Assembly (NCBI GenBank): GCA_030549335.1
Contig: CM060186.1
Location: 22,125,189 to 22,189,188, forward strand
Direction: 5' to 3'
Origin: Pontederia crassipes
Lineage: Eukaryota > Streptophyta > Magnoliopsida > Commelinales > Pontederiaceae
Length of the DNA stretch: 64,000 nucleotides
Shown: piece after piece, positions 1-11,239 of the stretch
Numbering within the stretch: the first letter of the stretch is position 1
How the letters are laid out: each line of letters begins with the position of its first letter
Position numbers and translations under genes: made by a program
The notes under the pieces: model-generated
What the model saw: only the letters and a program-made list of their open reading frames with translations
Database searches by the model: none
What the model was told of the DNA's origin: nothing

Positions 1-590
1 GGATGTCCCGACGAATAGCAAAAATGTGCTCCGCATCCGTGCGTGAGATGCCTACAATGTTGGCTTTTCCCCACATATATGTATATGTATATATATAGAT
101 ATATGTATATATATATATATATGGTTTAGATTCTTTTAGTTTTCATTTATATTGCCATGATTGTTTTACCTAATTGGAAATTTACTTAACTTAATGAAAG
201 TCCTAATCCCATCTATACATATACATAAATGTATAAATAAAAATGAGAATTAAAATAATAATATATGATCATAAGTAGAAAGGAAAAAGAACATAAATTT
301 ATGTTTCTAACAAACTTACTGGCATCCATTGATTATCATATACAAACACATATGCAATTAAATTTTCTATTATAGTTTTCACATTAACCTTAAAAATCTT
401 GAGAATTATTTCAAATATTAAATAAAAAAATAAAATCATTTCACTTTTGATAATCAATTATCTATTCCAAAATATTTTTGTACAAACGTCTAGCCATTAT
501 AAGCAAAAGAAATTATAACTAAAGTAGATAGTGTAAATGGTTGTAAAAAATTATCGCAAGTTAGTAGTAAATTTATAATTTTTAATGTTA
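1..590. other. AT-rich DNA without a recognisable gene
   Basis: Very AT-rich sequence with no credible open frame and no recognised element boundary. An alternating TA/TG microsatellite lies near its left edge. It may be the interior of the CACTA element whose right end is at 1277, but nothing in it proves this. Confidence 0.5.
73..123. repeat. TA-rich dinucleotide microsatellite
   Basis: Imperfect alternating (TA)n/(TG)n tract of about 50 bp, seen directly. It has no coding content. Confidence 0.85.
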
Positions 591-1277
591 AAATTTGAGA
601 TAAAATAGAGATAGATTAGTGTCAATTTAAGGACAGATTAGTTACAGATTAGAAATAGATTAGTATCATAGTTTAGGGATAAATTAGTTACAGATTTATT
701 ACAATATACCAACTTATATTAATGGTTGTAGTTTCCATCTTATTTTTTTTGTGGAGATGGTGCACTAAATATATCTCGAATATGTAGTAAATTTGTAACC
801 ATTTGCAACAAAATTTGAGACAAAGTAGAGATAAATTAGTGTATGATTTTAGGGACAGATTAGTTACAATATACTGACTGACATTAGGGACCGCAATGTC
901 TGTACTTAATATGGTCACAGACTTGTCACTATATTATCAGTTAGATTTGTGAAGACGGTGCACTAAACATGTCCCAAATATGTAGTAAATGTGTAACTGT
1001 TAGCGACATACCTGAGACAAATTAGAAACCGATTAGTGTCACTATATAGTGACAGATTTGTTACAGCTTGGCTACGATATGTCAACTAATATTAGTGATC
1101 ATAATTTCCATAATTAATGTGGACACAATTGCGTCACTATATTGTCAGTTTAGTTTGTGGAGATGATGCACTAAACGTGTTTCAAATCTGTCACTAATCT
1201 ATCTCTAACTGTGATAATATTGCTACGGAATATGGTGTCGCTAAAATCTGTAGCTAATAGCTCAAATTCTTGTAGTG
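590..1277. mobile_element. Right end of a CACTA (En/Spm) transposon
   Basis: The segment ends at 1277 in TTCTTGTAGTG, the reverse complement of the CACTACAAGAA terminus of plant CACTA elements. The ~700 bp before it is filled with short variants of a 'gacagattagttacag' motif in both orientations, as expected of subterminal transposase-binding repeats. No matching CACTACAAG left end occurs upstream in the window, so the element either starts before position 1 or is truncated. The 3 bp after the end (aat) would be one copy of the target duplication. No transposase remnant is visible. Confidence 0.6.
751..1190. repeat. Degenerate ~200-bp tandem repeat, CACTA subterminal
   Basis: The phrase GTGCACTAAA (variants TGCACTAAA) recurs at 761, 959 and 1168, each time just after a 'gtgRAGAtGRTG'-like lead. 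Flanking blocks on AAATTAG, 'gacagatt' and 'cactatatt' recur in the same order. The period is 198-209 bp and the copies are diverged. Confidence 0.6.
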
Positions 1278-1284
1278 AATTATC

Positions 1285-2292
1285 TAATTTGGATAACTGT
1301 GCAGAAAGTTATGATCAAAAGAGTGCAGGTCGGTCAACTTGTCGGTCGAAGCAAAGGTCGGTCGAGACAATATCGGTCAACCGAATGAAGATATCGGTCG
1401 ATCGACCAATATTAAGCCTGCCCGAACGACGTCGAGCCAATACCGATCAATGTATCAATCGATAGTCCGGTTGACCGATCAACTGAAATCATCGCAACGA
1501 TCATATAGACCGGTCGACCGGTCCATTAATGTGATCGACCGATCAGCTACAACCAATGAAGGAAATAAGCCAACGATCATATAGACCGATCAATTTGTCC
1601 ATTAATGTGATCGACCGGTCCCCGACTAGAATGAATAGTTATGGCTATATTTGAAGGAGAAAATTGTAGAACAATTCCTAGACGAATTTTCCACATACTA
1701 AAGCCTATAAAAGAAGTGCCAAAGCCAGAAGCAAAAACATCCATCCAAGCATTGAAGCAAAACTTTAAGAAATCAAAAGATGATCTTTTTCTATGAAGTT
1801 ATCATTTTGAGCTTTCTTTCTTTCTCTCTTATCTTCTTGTGAGTGTTTTATTGTAAAAGAGAGAAATTATTTTTTAGAAAGATTGTGAGAGCTTCTGTGT
1901 GAAAGATGTTCCAAATCTTATCTTTTGAGCGACAGAAACGGTTAGCTTTCTAGAAGGAGAGGTTGCCTTGCCTCTCGAAGCGGAAAAAATGTGGTTGATA
2001 TAAACGGTGTTCTTCCTTGCCCCATATGGAATTAAGGAAGATGTTAGTGGAATCTCCGATAGTTTCGAGGTGAGAAGTCAGAGCGGGGACGTAGACCAAG
2101 ATGTGGCTAAACCTCGTCAACAACCATCGTGTCTTTGTGTTTGCATTCTCTCTTTCTATCTCCCTCTCATATTGTATTTATGATCTAAATTGCATTAATT
2201 TAAAAATGTTTTAAGACTCAATTTTAAGCTTCTGCGATGATTTTTTTTATTAAACATGAATTCACCCCTCTTAGTGCCCTTTGGAATCCTAC
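1285..2292 (+). mobile_element. Copia-like LTR fragment (probably solo LTR)
   Basis: A region rich in GGTCGACCGGTC variants (1328-1625) is followed by a TATA box (CCTATAAAAG, 1704-1713). Then comes a T-rich leader and a 3' end with 'attcacccctcttagtg...ctaca' (2270-2292). That order and the 'ttcaccccctctta' ending are typical of Ty1/copia LTRs of plants. No internal copia coding sequence is present. The left border could not be fixed and no target duplication was found. The right edge abuts a truncated Athila LTR, so a deletion probably joined the two. Confidence 0.45.
1704..1713 (+). promoter_or_regulatory. TATA box of copia-like LTR
   Basis: CCTATAAAAG lies in the middle of the LTR fragment, about 45 bp before a purine-rich leader. 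It is the likely U3 promoter element. Confidence 0.5.
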
Positions 2293-3621
2293 ATCATGGA
2301 CCGTGAACAACACTATGAAACTCGATAATGGGCCATTAAAATGCATTTTCTCACATTCAGAAAGGTGCCCGAGACATGAGTTGTGAAGAAGGTTTCAAGA
2401 CTATTAAAACCATTAAAACCATATTATAGCCCGTGATGAAGCACAGCTTCAAGATTTGGACGAATTTTTGGAAGAATTTCAATTGCACAAGGATTCCTAC
2501 TCATACTATATGATCACAAGATGATTTGGAAACATATTAGGGATCAAATTTCGAAGTTTGACAAGGCCAAGATTTCAAATTTTCCTTATTTCATATAGAA
2601 AATGTTTTCTTTTCTTCTCTAATCTCAAGGAAATTTGAGATAGAGACATTCTACAGCCAGAAGAGAGAATGCTAGGGCCTGCAACTGAAGCTTTCAAGCC
2701 AAGAACAAAGGAGAATTTCTGAAGGGCAAAAGAGAAGACTTCTACGTGGTAGACTCATGCGAGGATTGCATATCCGTTTCATCGTTGCTTCTGAAGAGTA
2801 CTCTTTGTTCTATATATTGTTGAGATGATATTTTAGATTTTCATGTTTAATCTATCTATCTTAGCACACATGATTATTAGTTTTCATTTTATCATTTAGT
2901 TTTAGTTGCAAGAGTTTAATGTATGAACAATTTCTGATTTCTGATTAATCAAATAACTAGTTTGTTTTTTATGAACATGGTTGCTATGCTTAACGCTTTC
3001 CTTCATATTTTAATGATTTCTAGATTGATTATTGACTGTGTAGTATAATCAATTCTTAATTCATTATTTTTTGTTCGAATTGATTCTTAACTATTATGTT
3101 GAAGCAATGCATGCCATAATCTAATAGAATCCATGCAGAATATTAGATTGTGTGATATGCATAATTGACTCATCCGAGCGATTAAGTAGTTTAAGGATTA
3201 CAACATATTGCATCTTAAATTCAATATAACTGAGGGCATATCCGTCGGATACTTTCAAATTATTATTGTCTTAAAATAGTTGATTTATCTGTGTGGGAGA
3301 TCATATCTTTAGTGTCCTTAATCCATCGAAAAACTAAACCTGAACTTCATGCTTATACTTGATTTTACAAAAAATTACAAATTGTTTCCATCATTATAGA
3401 TCATCTTAAGGACCTACACATTATTAGCTTTAGCCTTTATTTTTTTGTTATTTTATTTTCTGCACTCTTTTACCCAAACTTTATGCCGTCTCCTATTAGT
3501 CTCTAAAATTAGTTTAGTTAAATAAGTAATTCCTTGTGAGTTTGACACTCTACTTTTAAATTTTATTACTTGAGCGACTAGTGCATTTGTTAGCATTTAA
3601 TTATTATCAATTCTCGCATCA
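2293..3621 (+). repeat. 5' LTR of Athila element A (5'-truncated)
   Basis: Collinear with 9930-11239 plus 13388-13520: shared blocks include 'gcattttctcac', 'gcccgagacatgag', the 'cagaagagagRatgctag' leader and the terminal 'attctcgcatca'. It lacks the first ~280 bp and another ~90-bp block present in the 3' LTR. It ends in CGCATCA, directly followed by a primer-binding site. Confidence 0.75.
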
Positions 3622-3645
3622 AATTTATGGCGTCCTTGCCGGAGA
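3622..3645 (+). other. Primer-binding site of Athila element A (decayed)
   Basis: The sequence right after the LTR, TGGCGTCCTTGCCGGAGAA (3627-3645), is a few-mismatch version of the Athila PBS complementary to tRNA-Asp. The exact PBS is still present in element C on the other strand (45322-45340). Confidence 0.7.
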
Positions 3646-3779
3646 ATTTTTCTTTACTTACTACTCTTATTTTATGCTACTTTGAGGCTTTACTTTTCTG
3701 TTGCTTTCACTTGTTTTGTGTAAAATTTTCAGGTTACATCTTCTGTGCACAACTTGATTATCACACGCATATCATTAGA

Positions 3780-4680
3780 TTCTTGATGGCAAAGAAGAAA
3801 ATGACTATCAATGAACACATTGAGAAAAATCAAGTTGCTGTCCAACATGATAAAATTCACATCGAAACTTCATCAAGTAACAACAACAGAAAGATGCCTC
3901 AACAATCTCCATATGAAAACTTTTCTTTGGACCCAGAAGCTATCATCACAAACAAGTTGAATCCCTTATTGAAACAACTCTCTAAGCAATTATATCAAAT
4001 AAAAAATCTGGAGAGTCAACTTTTAAATTTGCAACATCAAAGTAAGGAAACACAAGAGGATGTCACATCACTTCTTAATTCAAAGTCTTCAGCTAAGCCA
4101 AAAGTTGATGATGGGTCAACTTATTACAAGAATGGAAAGAAATCTGCAAGCACAAGACCTACATATTCAAAACTTAGCAGTCCAATTAACTCAAATTCAT
4201 AAGCAAATCGAAGTGGATGATTCGATACGGTTATTCGATACGGAGCTAAAGTTCGATGCGCTGGAAGTCATGTTCATGCCCCTCGACAAGAGTCCAACCA
4301 TCATATGTTCATGCCACTATCAAACAGGGTGGCATCCAAAACCAAAGCTTCAGCAAGGACAACAATTATAAGATGGCATGCAAAGGAGACAAGTACGTAT
4401 AAGATGAACAAGTATGAAGGAGGAGTTGGCCTTCGGAGGTTCCAACTACTCAAACTTCGCCTCCAACGCCGACATCATCATCAACAACACCAGCCCCAAC
4501 TTCACAAATTCAGAAGTTACAAAGGAGAGAAAACACATTATCGACTTCAATAAGGACATTTTCGACTATAACACAATAGTGGAAAATCAAAGAAAAGAAG
4601 AGGCACACATCACTGATGCTGAAGACTCCAACCACATCAGTCCAATGGCAAATAAAAAATCATTCTACTATCCACGATAA
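3780..4680 (+). pseudogene. Decayed gag-like region of Athila element A
   Basis: Overlapping frames are open in pieces: 3786-4202 in one frame, 4110-4371 in the next, 4414-4680 in a third. The first piece is lysine/glutamine-rich with a heptad-like stretch (LNPLLKQLSKQLYQIKNL), suggesting a coiled coil. The second carries RNLEVQ-like residues (MERNLQAQDLHIQNLAVQL) that resemble the C-terminal end of gag in element B (about 50940-51015). The central gag capsid block seen in element B at 49980-50556 is missing. The frame appears open from 3627, but that start lies in the PBS and is not a real initiation codon. I infer a deleted gag remnant. Confidence 0.45.
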
Positions 4681-5087
4681 TAAGCAACACAACTCCCAAC
4701 TTCAATATAAGAACGTTGTTGTACTTGAAGAACCACCACCAGATGATGACACAAGGGTGGAGATATTGGACATCATCCACCACTACACATGCTAAGCCTC
4801 ACCACATCAAATGTACATGATCACATCAAATAATCCTAGGGAGATTGTTCCTTAACTACAAATTCATGTGTTTACTCTAATTAATTATCTCATATCAGTA
4901 TCAGCATAACACATATCAAAGTCAAGCTAAAGACTTTAAATTAGAACTATTCTCTTACCTTTATCTTTTAGTTTGGATTTTAATTTTCATTTGATTAGAT
5001 TAGATTTTCTTAATTTAGTGCCTTAGTTGTTTTATTTTTATTTTTGTTATTTCTATTGATCATCCTTTGCAGCTTCAAAAAAAGTGT
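4681..5087 (+). other. Non-coding internal DNA of Athila element A
   Basis: AT-rich spacer between the gag-like remnant and the CpG-rich motif array. No coding or structural signal is seen. Confidence 0.5.
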
Positions 5088-6450
5088 CACGGGCCGTTAT
5101 TTACATATTACGGGCAGTATTTCTGTACTTACGGGTCATGCACATCCATCACGAGGGTCACAATAATTATTTTTATGAAAATCTCAAGTTTCACGGGGCA
5201 TTACTAAGTTGTCATGGGTCACATAGTATGTTTAGACCGCATCCTTTTACCCTTTACAGGCCGTTACACATTTTTCACGGATCAATAAGTAAGTATTCAC
5301 TATTTATCACGGGTTGTTAGGGTCCTCTCATGGGTCTCACAGAACGTCCATACACTAATACCTGACTATTCATGAGTCGTTATAGGATTCTCACAAGTCT
5401 CACAGTAGGTTTAGGTTCTCATCTTACAAGTTTCACGAGCCGTTAGATAAGAATCTCCGCCCGTAAGTGAATTACCTAGTCTTCGCCCGGCATTTTGCCT
5501 GACTCACGACCCTGCTGATTTTTTTACTAGTCGTTACACATTTTTACAAGTCATTAGCATAATATTACGGATCTCACAATGAGTTCAACATTCTACACAC
5601 TTAAGTATAACGGCCCATTAAATATATCTCATAGGCCGTAAGTGACTTCTGTAGTCCTGTCGGCCTACGTCCTACCCGATTCACGACCTTACACATTTTT
5701 ACGAGTCGTTAAACATTGTTTTAAAGGGGCGTCATTACTTTTTCACCGGCCGTGAGGAATGCGAGTTGTCTTTCTCATCAGTATACCACTCACATCCATC
5801 ATTCACGTCCCGGGAGATCTTGTTCACGGCCCCTTTCTCTTCTTCTTTTGTATACAGGTCCGTGACACCGCTCCTTCATGCCCCATCATCCAAGTAGAAC
5901 TGGCGCTTTGATCGTCTTCTCTGACCACCAGATCGACCTGCGCAATGTCCATAAGCAGCTAAGTAGCCGACGACCTCTACGCGATCACAGATTCGATGCC
6001 GGTGGCTGTATTTTGATCGTTTTGATCTCCTTCCTCACCGTCAGCGATTTCTTCACAGAGTCATCATCCCCGATCTTCGGGATTCACAGTTCGGCTTCTC
6101 CCTGACTCACTGCCATGATCTTCATCTCCAACGAAGCCCAGCGCTTCCCCTCTTTTCCTGTTCGATCGACGAAAGCAAAGTGCCCCCTTTTCTTCTCTCC
6201 GATTGATGACAGTAGCAGCACCACATCAACCTCCTCTCTAATCGATGATCGACCAATGCCTTTCGCCCTAGCTGTCATCACTGAAGACTGCACCACCAGC
6301 GACCCATCGATAGGAATGAAGAAGACAATTGCACAAGGACCGTGAAACACTTTGAATGGGTCGTTAATTTACTGTTTGACATTCTGTGAGGGTTGTTACA
6401 ACTGAATTACGACTCGTGAAATTTGCTTCACAGATTGTTACCTACTTTTC
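5088..6450 (+). repeat. Array of TCACGGGCCGTGA-like near-palindromes
   Basis: Dozens of imperfect copies of TCACGGGCCGTGA / cacgggtcgt / tcatgggtctcac are spread over 1.3 kb at 20-60 bp spacing, seen directly. The same motif is dense in the LTRs of elements A and B and in the inverted block of element B (54810-55270 minus). A short GC-rich stretch (5870-6350) lies within it; its frames are open on both strands and it has no recognised product. Confidence 0.6.
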
Positions 6451-6653
6451 ATGGTCGTCACATGCAACCTTACATCATGTCGCCCCGCATTAAGGTCCCG
6501 GTTTGTCATCACCGAGGTACTAAAGAGTCATAAGTTGTTGAAGAAGACTCTCCATCTTAAACTAGTCATCCCAACAGTAGCAATTATGGACCTCCCACGA
6601 AGAAATCACCATGGCGTTCTTGTGTTCACATCGTTTCCAAATGAAGGCCACTT

Positions 6654-8423
6654 TGATGCGTAAAATAATGTAGCAAAATAAAATCGCTAGCAAGTGCACT
6701 AGTTGCTCAAGTAATATAGTAATAGGAGTAAGAGTGTCGAACCCACGAGAATATTATTAATTCAATATATGAATTTATAAATTAATAAGAGAGGAAAAAC
6801 ATGGATTTTGAAAACGGGTTTTGTAATTATAAATTAAAATAAAGAAAATAAGATAATATTAAGATAAGATAGTGGTGTTGAAGTTAGGCCTTAGGATGAA
6901 AATAGATTAGGATAAATATTTGAACCATAAAAATAAATTTAATCTTTAAAGATGGATTAGAGTCTCCATAAAGTAATATAACATGATTAAATTGTGGCCT
7001 CCACAACTGGCATCCCCTCAACCTAAGCATGCAGAACTATCTTAATTTAATAACAATTGAAGTCTCCATGACTGGCATCCCATCAAATCATATTAATATT
7101 AAGATGCAGTAAATTGGATTCCCTAGACTATCAATCGTTTCACAAACTGGTATAGATTAATAGACCACACAAACTTGATTCTCCACATACTAATTATCAA
7201 ATTTACATCAATTGTTAATTTCAAATAAAATCAATTAATTTAATTAATGAATTCTGAAATCAAATAGTCCACAAACTTGTAATTACTCAACTCAGAAATT
7301 CAAATAATTAAATCAAAAGCACTAAGCACAATTAACTAATTGGTCAGAAAAGATTAAAATAAATAATATAGGGTCCAAATAGTTTCCCTTTAATTAATAA
7401 TCTCCTAAAATAATAATCCTAAAAATATGGAGTTCATCGTAGAAATATTGGAGAGATAATAAAATACATATGATAAAAATTGAAAGAATTACACCCAAAG
7501 CAAAAGAAGATCTCGAATCTAGGTAGATAGTCGGGCAACCTTTTGGAGTTGATCAGAGTCGCGATCAACCACCAGCCGTTGCACCTCTATCCTCTCGATT
7601 GTAGCCTGCAGACTCATGACTCCATAGTGGAAGAAAACCACACTTCAAAGCACAAATTGGGACGATGGCTTCCTCCTCTATTTATAGGTGCGGACGGACT
7701 TCAAGTTTATTATGGTTGTGAATATAGTACGGTCAACTATAAATTCAGCTAAGATAAAACTTGATTGATGATAAAAGTTATCCGTTTTGCACCTGATGAT
7801 AAACTTCTTGATGATTATCAGCCACCAAACTTGGTTAATGATTATCTTTTGTGCCCGATGATTGGTTATGGATAAAACTTCTTCTCTTTGGCACCCAATG
7901 ATTGGAGCTCTCGGCCGATAAACTTGCTCATTGGTTAATGATAAACTTTTGCGCCCAACGATCTTGGCCGGTAATATGTTAAGGATAAAACTTTTGGATT
8001 TTACGGTCGATAAACTTGATTGATGATGGTGTTTTGCCCCCAAGAATTTCACGACCAATAATCACCATGGTTAAGATGAAACTTTTGTCGCTTTTTGTCC
8101 GCAAAACTCTTCTTGATAGGATCATGGCCACAAAATCATAAGGATTATTATTGCCTAATGTTAGATAGAATAGAGTTTTGCGCCCAATGATACAAGGCCG
8201 ATAATCACTTTGTATCGGCCGATACGTCCGGTAATTCATTTACTCGATTTTTCCTGCAAAATAGTTATCAAAATTTAATTAATTTGCCCACATTTAAAAT
8301 ATTTAGAGAAATAATAATTAAAATTGATAAATCCAGAATTATGACTAAAAAGGACCTAAAATGATGCTTGCCATAATCAAATTACAAAAATATTAGACTA
8401 AAATATGTTATATTTTGTATGCA
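6654..8423 (-). mobile_element. Solo LTR of the element-C Athila family
   Basis: It runs from TGATGCG to TTTTGTATGCA and is collinear along its length with the two LTRs of element C (38320-40097, 45347-47034). Shared blocks include GCTAGCAAGTGCACTAGT, 'gtcgaacccacga' and the GGCCGATAA-rich end. Flanking pentamers are cactt (6649-6653) and aactt (8424-8428), one mismatch apart. A minus-strand TATA box (CTATAAATAG, 7678-7687) supports minus orientation. No internal sequence remains, so it is a product of LTR-LTR recombination. Small frames inside are not genes. Confidence 0.8.
7678..7687 (-). promoter_or_regulatory. LTR TATA box
   Basis: CTATAAATAG on the minus strand, in the same LTR position as in element C (39330, 46350). 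Confidence 0.6.
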
Positions 8424-9159
8424 AACTTATTCTAAGGGAGTTCTATGCCTCGACTTTCTAGAATTGAGCAACACATACAATCTATTATAAAGGCTATTCG
8501 ACATCGACAACTTCACTAGATTTGACATCCAAACTATCCATTGGCTTCTCTCTACGGCATCCACATCCATCACATTGGGATATATCAAGTTGTTTCTTTT
8601 CAATTCCTCTCTTTATGATTTCTTTATTATTTTTATACTCCTTTTTTTATATGATTTTCAACACTGAGGACAGTGTTGAGTTCAAGCTTGGGGGAGTTTG
8701 CATTTTCATGCATCATGCCTATCATCTTATATTACACTACATGCATACCTTCTTATCATGCTTTATTTATTATTTGCATATTTGATTTCAATCATCTCGA
8801 CAATCTAGAGAAATAAAAAATTTTATATCATTCTTTCTCATGTCTTAATATCTTCTTATTTTCAAACATTATTCAAGGACATCTTGCTAATTAACGAAAT
8901 ACGAAGCACTATTATTTTATCTTTTATCGCCTTAGTATTGAGTATTTGGAATGTGAATATTGCTAAGTAGAACTATGAATATTTGGACGATAATTCTTGT
9001 TCATGGTCTTTTCTTTTATTTAGTTTTGATAATAATTGCCTCTTTGTTGAACATTTAAGTGTTTATTGAGGTTATAGTAAGAAGAAAAAAAATAACGTGC
9101 AAAAAGATAAAAGAGGGTTAGCTGAACCCTAACAAAAAAAAAATAAAGAAGTACAAAAA

Positions 9160-9310
9160 TGTTATCCGGAATCTGTGTGTCTGGGTGATTAGACCCTTAG
9201 GGGATTCTTGCCTAACGACCTAAGGGCAACTGCTCTAGGATCCGTCGATCGAAAGCTCGTTACATGAACCACCTTGTGCGATATGGAGAAGCACATAAGT
9301 ACCAAATCAA
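9160..9310 (+). other. Conserved non-coding module, single copy
   Basis: A stretch with blocks TTATCCGGAA, GGTGATTAGACCC, GACCTAAGGGCA, GGATCCGTCGATCGAAAGC, TTACATG and ATATGGAGAAGCAC. The same blocks in the same order occur twice in element B (57575-57900) and twice in element C (minus strand, 40440-40745). Function unknown; see findings. Confidence 0.65.
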
Positions 9311-9642
9311 CAAAAGAAAAAAAAAGTCAAGAAAATATCAAAATTTTTAAAGTGAATAAGTTTTAAAGCAAAAATACATAAGCTCTATATGTGCTTATGT
9401 TTTTAACATTGAGACTCTTATTTGATAGACCGTATGTTTACTTGTATGAGCTGAACTTGGATGAGTTTAAATATGTCTAATATTCAAAAATTCTACAAGG
9501 CTAGGTCATTGGAATGATGGAAAGATACTTTAGTGACGGATGTATAAAATCTATTGACTAACAAGGTGGAAGCGATGATTGACCTCATTGGTTGGAGCTT
9601 TACATTGAACATTGCTTGAGGACAAGCAAATATCTAAGGTTG

Positions 9643-9652
9643 GGGGAGTTTG
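9643..9652 (+). other. Polypurine tract of Athila element A
   Basis: TTGGGGGAGT(T) lies immediately before the 3' LTR start TGATGCATGC, the standard plus-strand primer position. Confidence 0.8.
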
Positions 9653-11239
9653 ATGCATGCAAAATACAACATATGTTTAGTAATACATTTAATCTCATTT
9701 CGAATCATTTTTTAACAATATGAATCATTTTATGAGCTTATTTACATTAACTTTACAAAAATGAAAATCTATCAAAATATTGTATTTTATTGCCTGAGGA
9801 AGAAAATAAAATTACGAAGCCAACGGAGAAATCACGCTCAAATCGGAGTTCAAACGGAGCTAGAAAGTGGAAAATAAGGTAGGTGTGTAGTGTTGAGATG
9901 GGCTCTCACGGACCGTGATGAGCATTTCACGGGCCGTGAACAGCGTCGTAAAACTCAATATTGGACCATTAAAATGCATTTTCTCACGCCCATAAAGATG
10001 CCCGAGACATGAGCCGTGAAGAAGGTTTCACGTACCATGAAATCGATAATTTTCACACTATAAGGACCGTGAAAACACAGTCATAAGTCGTGAAATCCCA
10101 ATTCTAATGCGATTCGGACACTGTTTAAGTCGTTAAAATCATATTACAACCTGTGATGAAGCTCAGTTTCAGGATTTGGACAAAATTTTGGAAGAATTTC
10201 AATTGCACAAGGATTTCTACTCATACTATATGATCCCATGATGATTTGGAAACATATTAGGATCAAAATTCGGAGTTTGAAAAGGGCAAAATTTCAGAAT
10301 TAATTTAGATTTGAATTTTTCTTATTTCACATAGAAAAGATTTTCATTTTTTCTCCAATTACATGGAAACCTGAACCCTGTAAATAGAGACCTACAGCCA
10401 GAAGAGAGGATGCTAGAGCATGCAACCGAAGCTTTCAAGCTAAGAACAAAAGAGAATTTCTGAAGGGCAAAAGAGAAGACTTCTGCGCGATAGAATCGTG
10501 CAAGGATTGTGTAGTCGTTTCATCGTTACTTCTCAAAAGTACTCTTTTTTCTACATATTATTGCGATGATATTATGGATTTTCATGTTTAATCTATCTAT
10601 CTTAGCACATAAGATTATTAGTTTTCATTTTATTGTTTAATTTTAGTTGCAAGAGTTTAATGTATGAACAATTTCTAATTTCTAATTAATCAAACAATTA
10701 TTTTAGTTTTTATGAACATGGTTACTATGCTTAACGCTTTCCTTCATATTTTAATCATTTCTTGATTGTTTATGGATTGTGTAGTGTAATCAATTCTTAA
10801 TTCATTATTTTTTGTTCGAATTGATTTTTAATTCTTATGTTGAAGCAATGCAAGTCATAATCTAATAGAATCCGTGCAAGATATTAGATTGTGCGGTCTG
10901 CATAATTGACCCGTGCGGGCGATTAAGTAATTTAAGGATTACAACATATTGGATCTTAAATTCAATATAATTGAGGACATATCCACGCGGAATACTTTCA
11001 GATTATTATTGTCTTAAGATAGTTGATTTATCCATGTGGGAGATCATATCTTTAGTGTCCTTAATCCGTCTAAAAACTAAACCTGAACTTCATACTTATA
11101 CTTGATTTTACAAAAAATTAAATATTGTTCCCATCATTATAGGTCATCTTAAGGGCCTACGCATCATTAGTTTTAGTCTTTAGTCTTTATTCTTTTATTA
11201 TTTTATTTTCTGCACTCTTTTACCCAAAATTTATGTCGT

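Larger units (their letters stand above)
8424..9652 (+). other. 3' non-coding region of Athila element A
   Basis: Holds an internal polypurine-like site (AAGCTTGGGGGAGT, about 8684-8697) preceded by 'gaggacagtgtt', the conserved GGATCCGTCGATCGAAAGC module (9160-9310), and the terminal polypurine tract just before the 3' LTR. The same order, on the proper strand, is found in elements B and C. No protein is recognisable; the small open frame at 8522-8785 is low-complexity and hydrophobic. Confidence 0.6.

Noticed and set aside
1211..1584. Two overlapping frames of 81-84 codons as genes
   Set aside because: They overlap a CACTA terminus and a repeated GGTCGACC array, encode only repeat-derived residues, and have no homology signal.
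3627..3780. ATG at 3627 as the gag start
   Set aside because: It lies within the primer-binding site and the LTR junction; the same false start recurs in element B at 49615.
5870..6350. GC-richer stretch with frames on both strands as a captured host gene
   Set aside because: No recognisable domain or splice pattern, and it is embedded in the Athila motif array. The position matches the ATHILA-ORF region of element B but I could not show homology.
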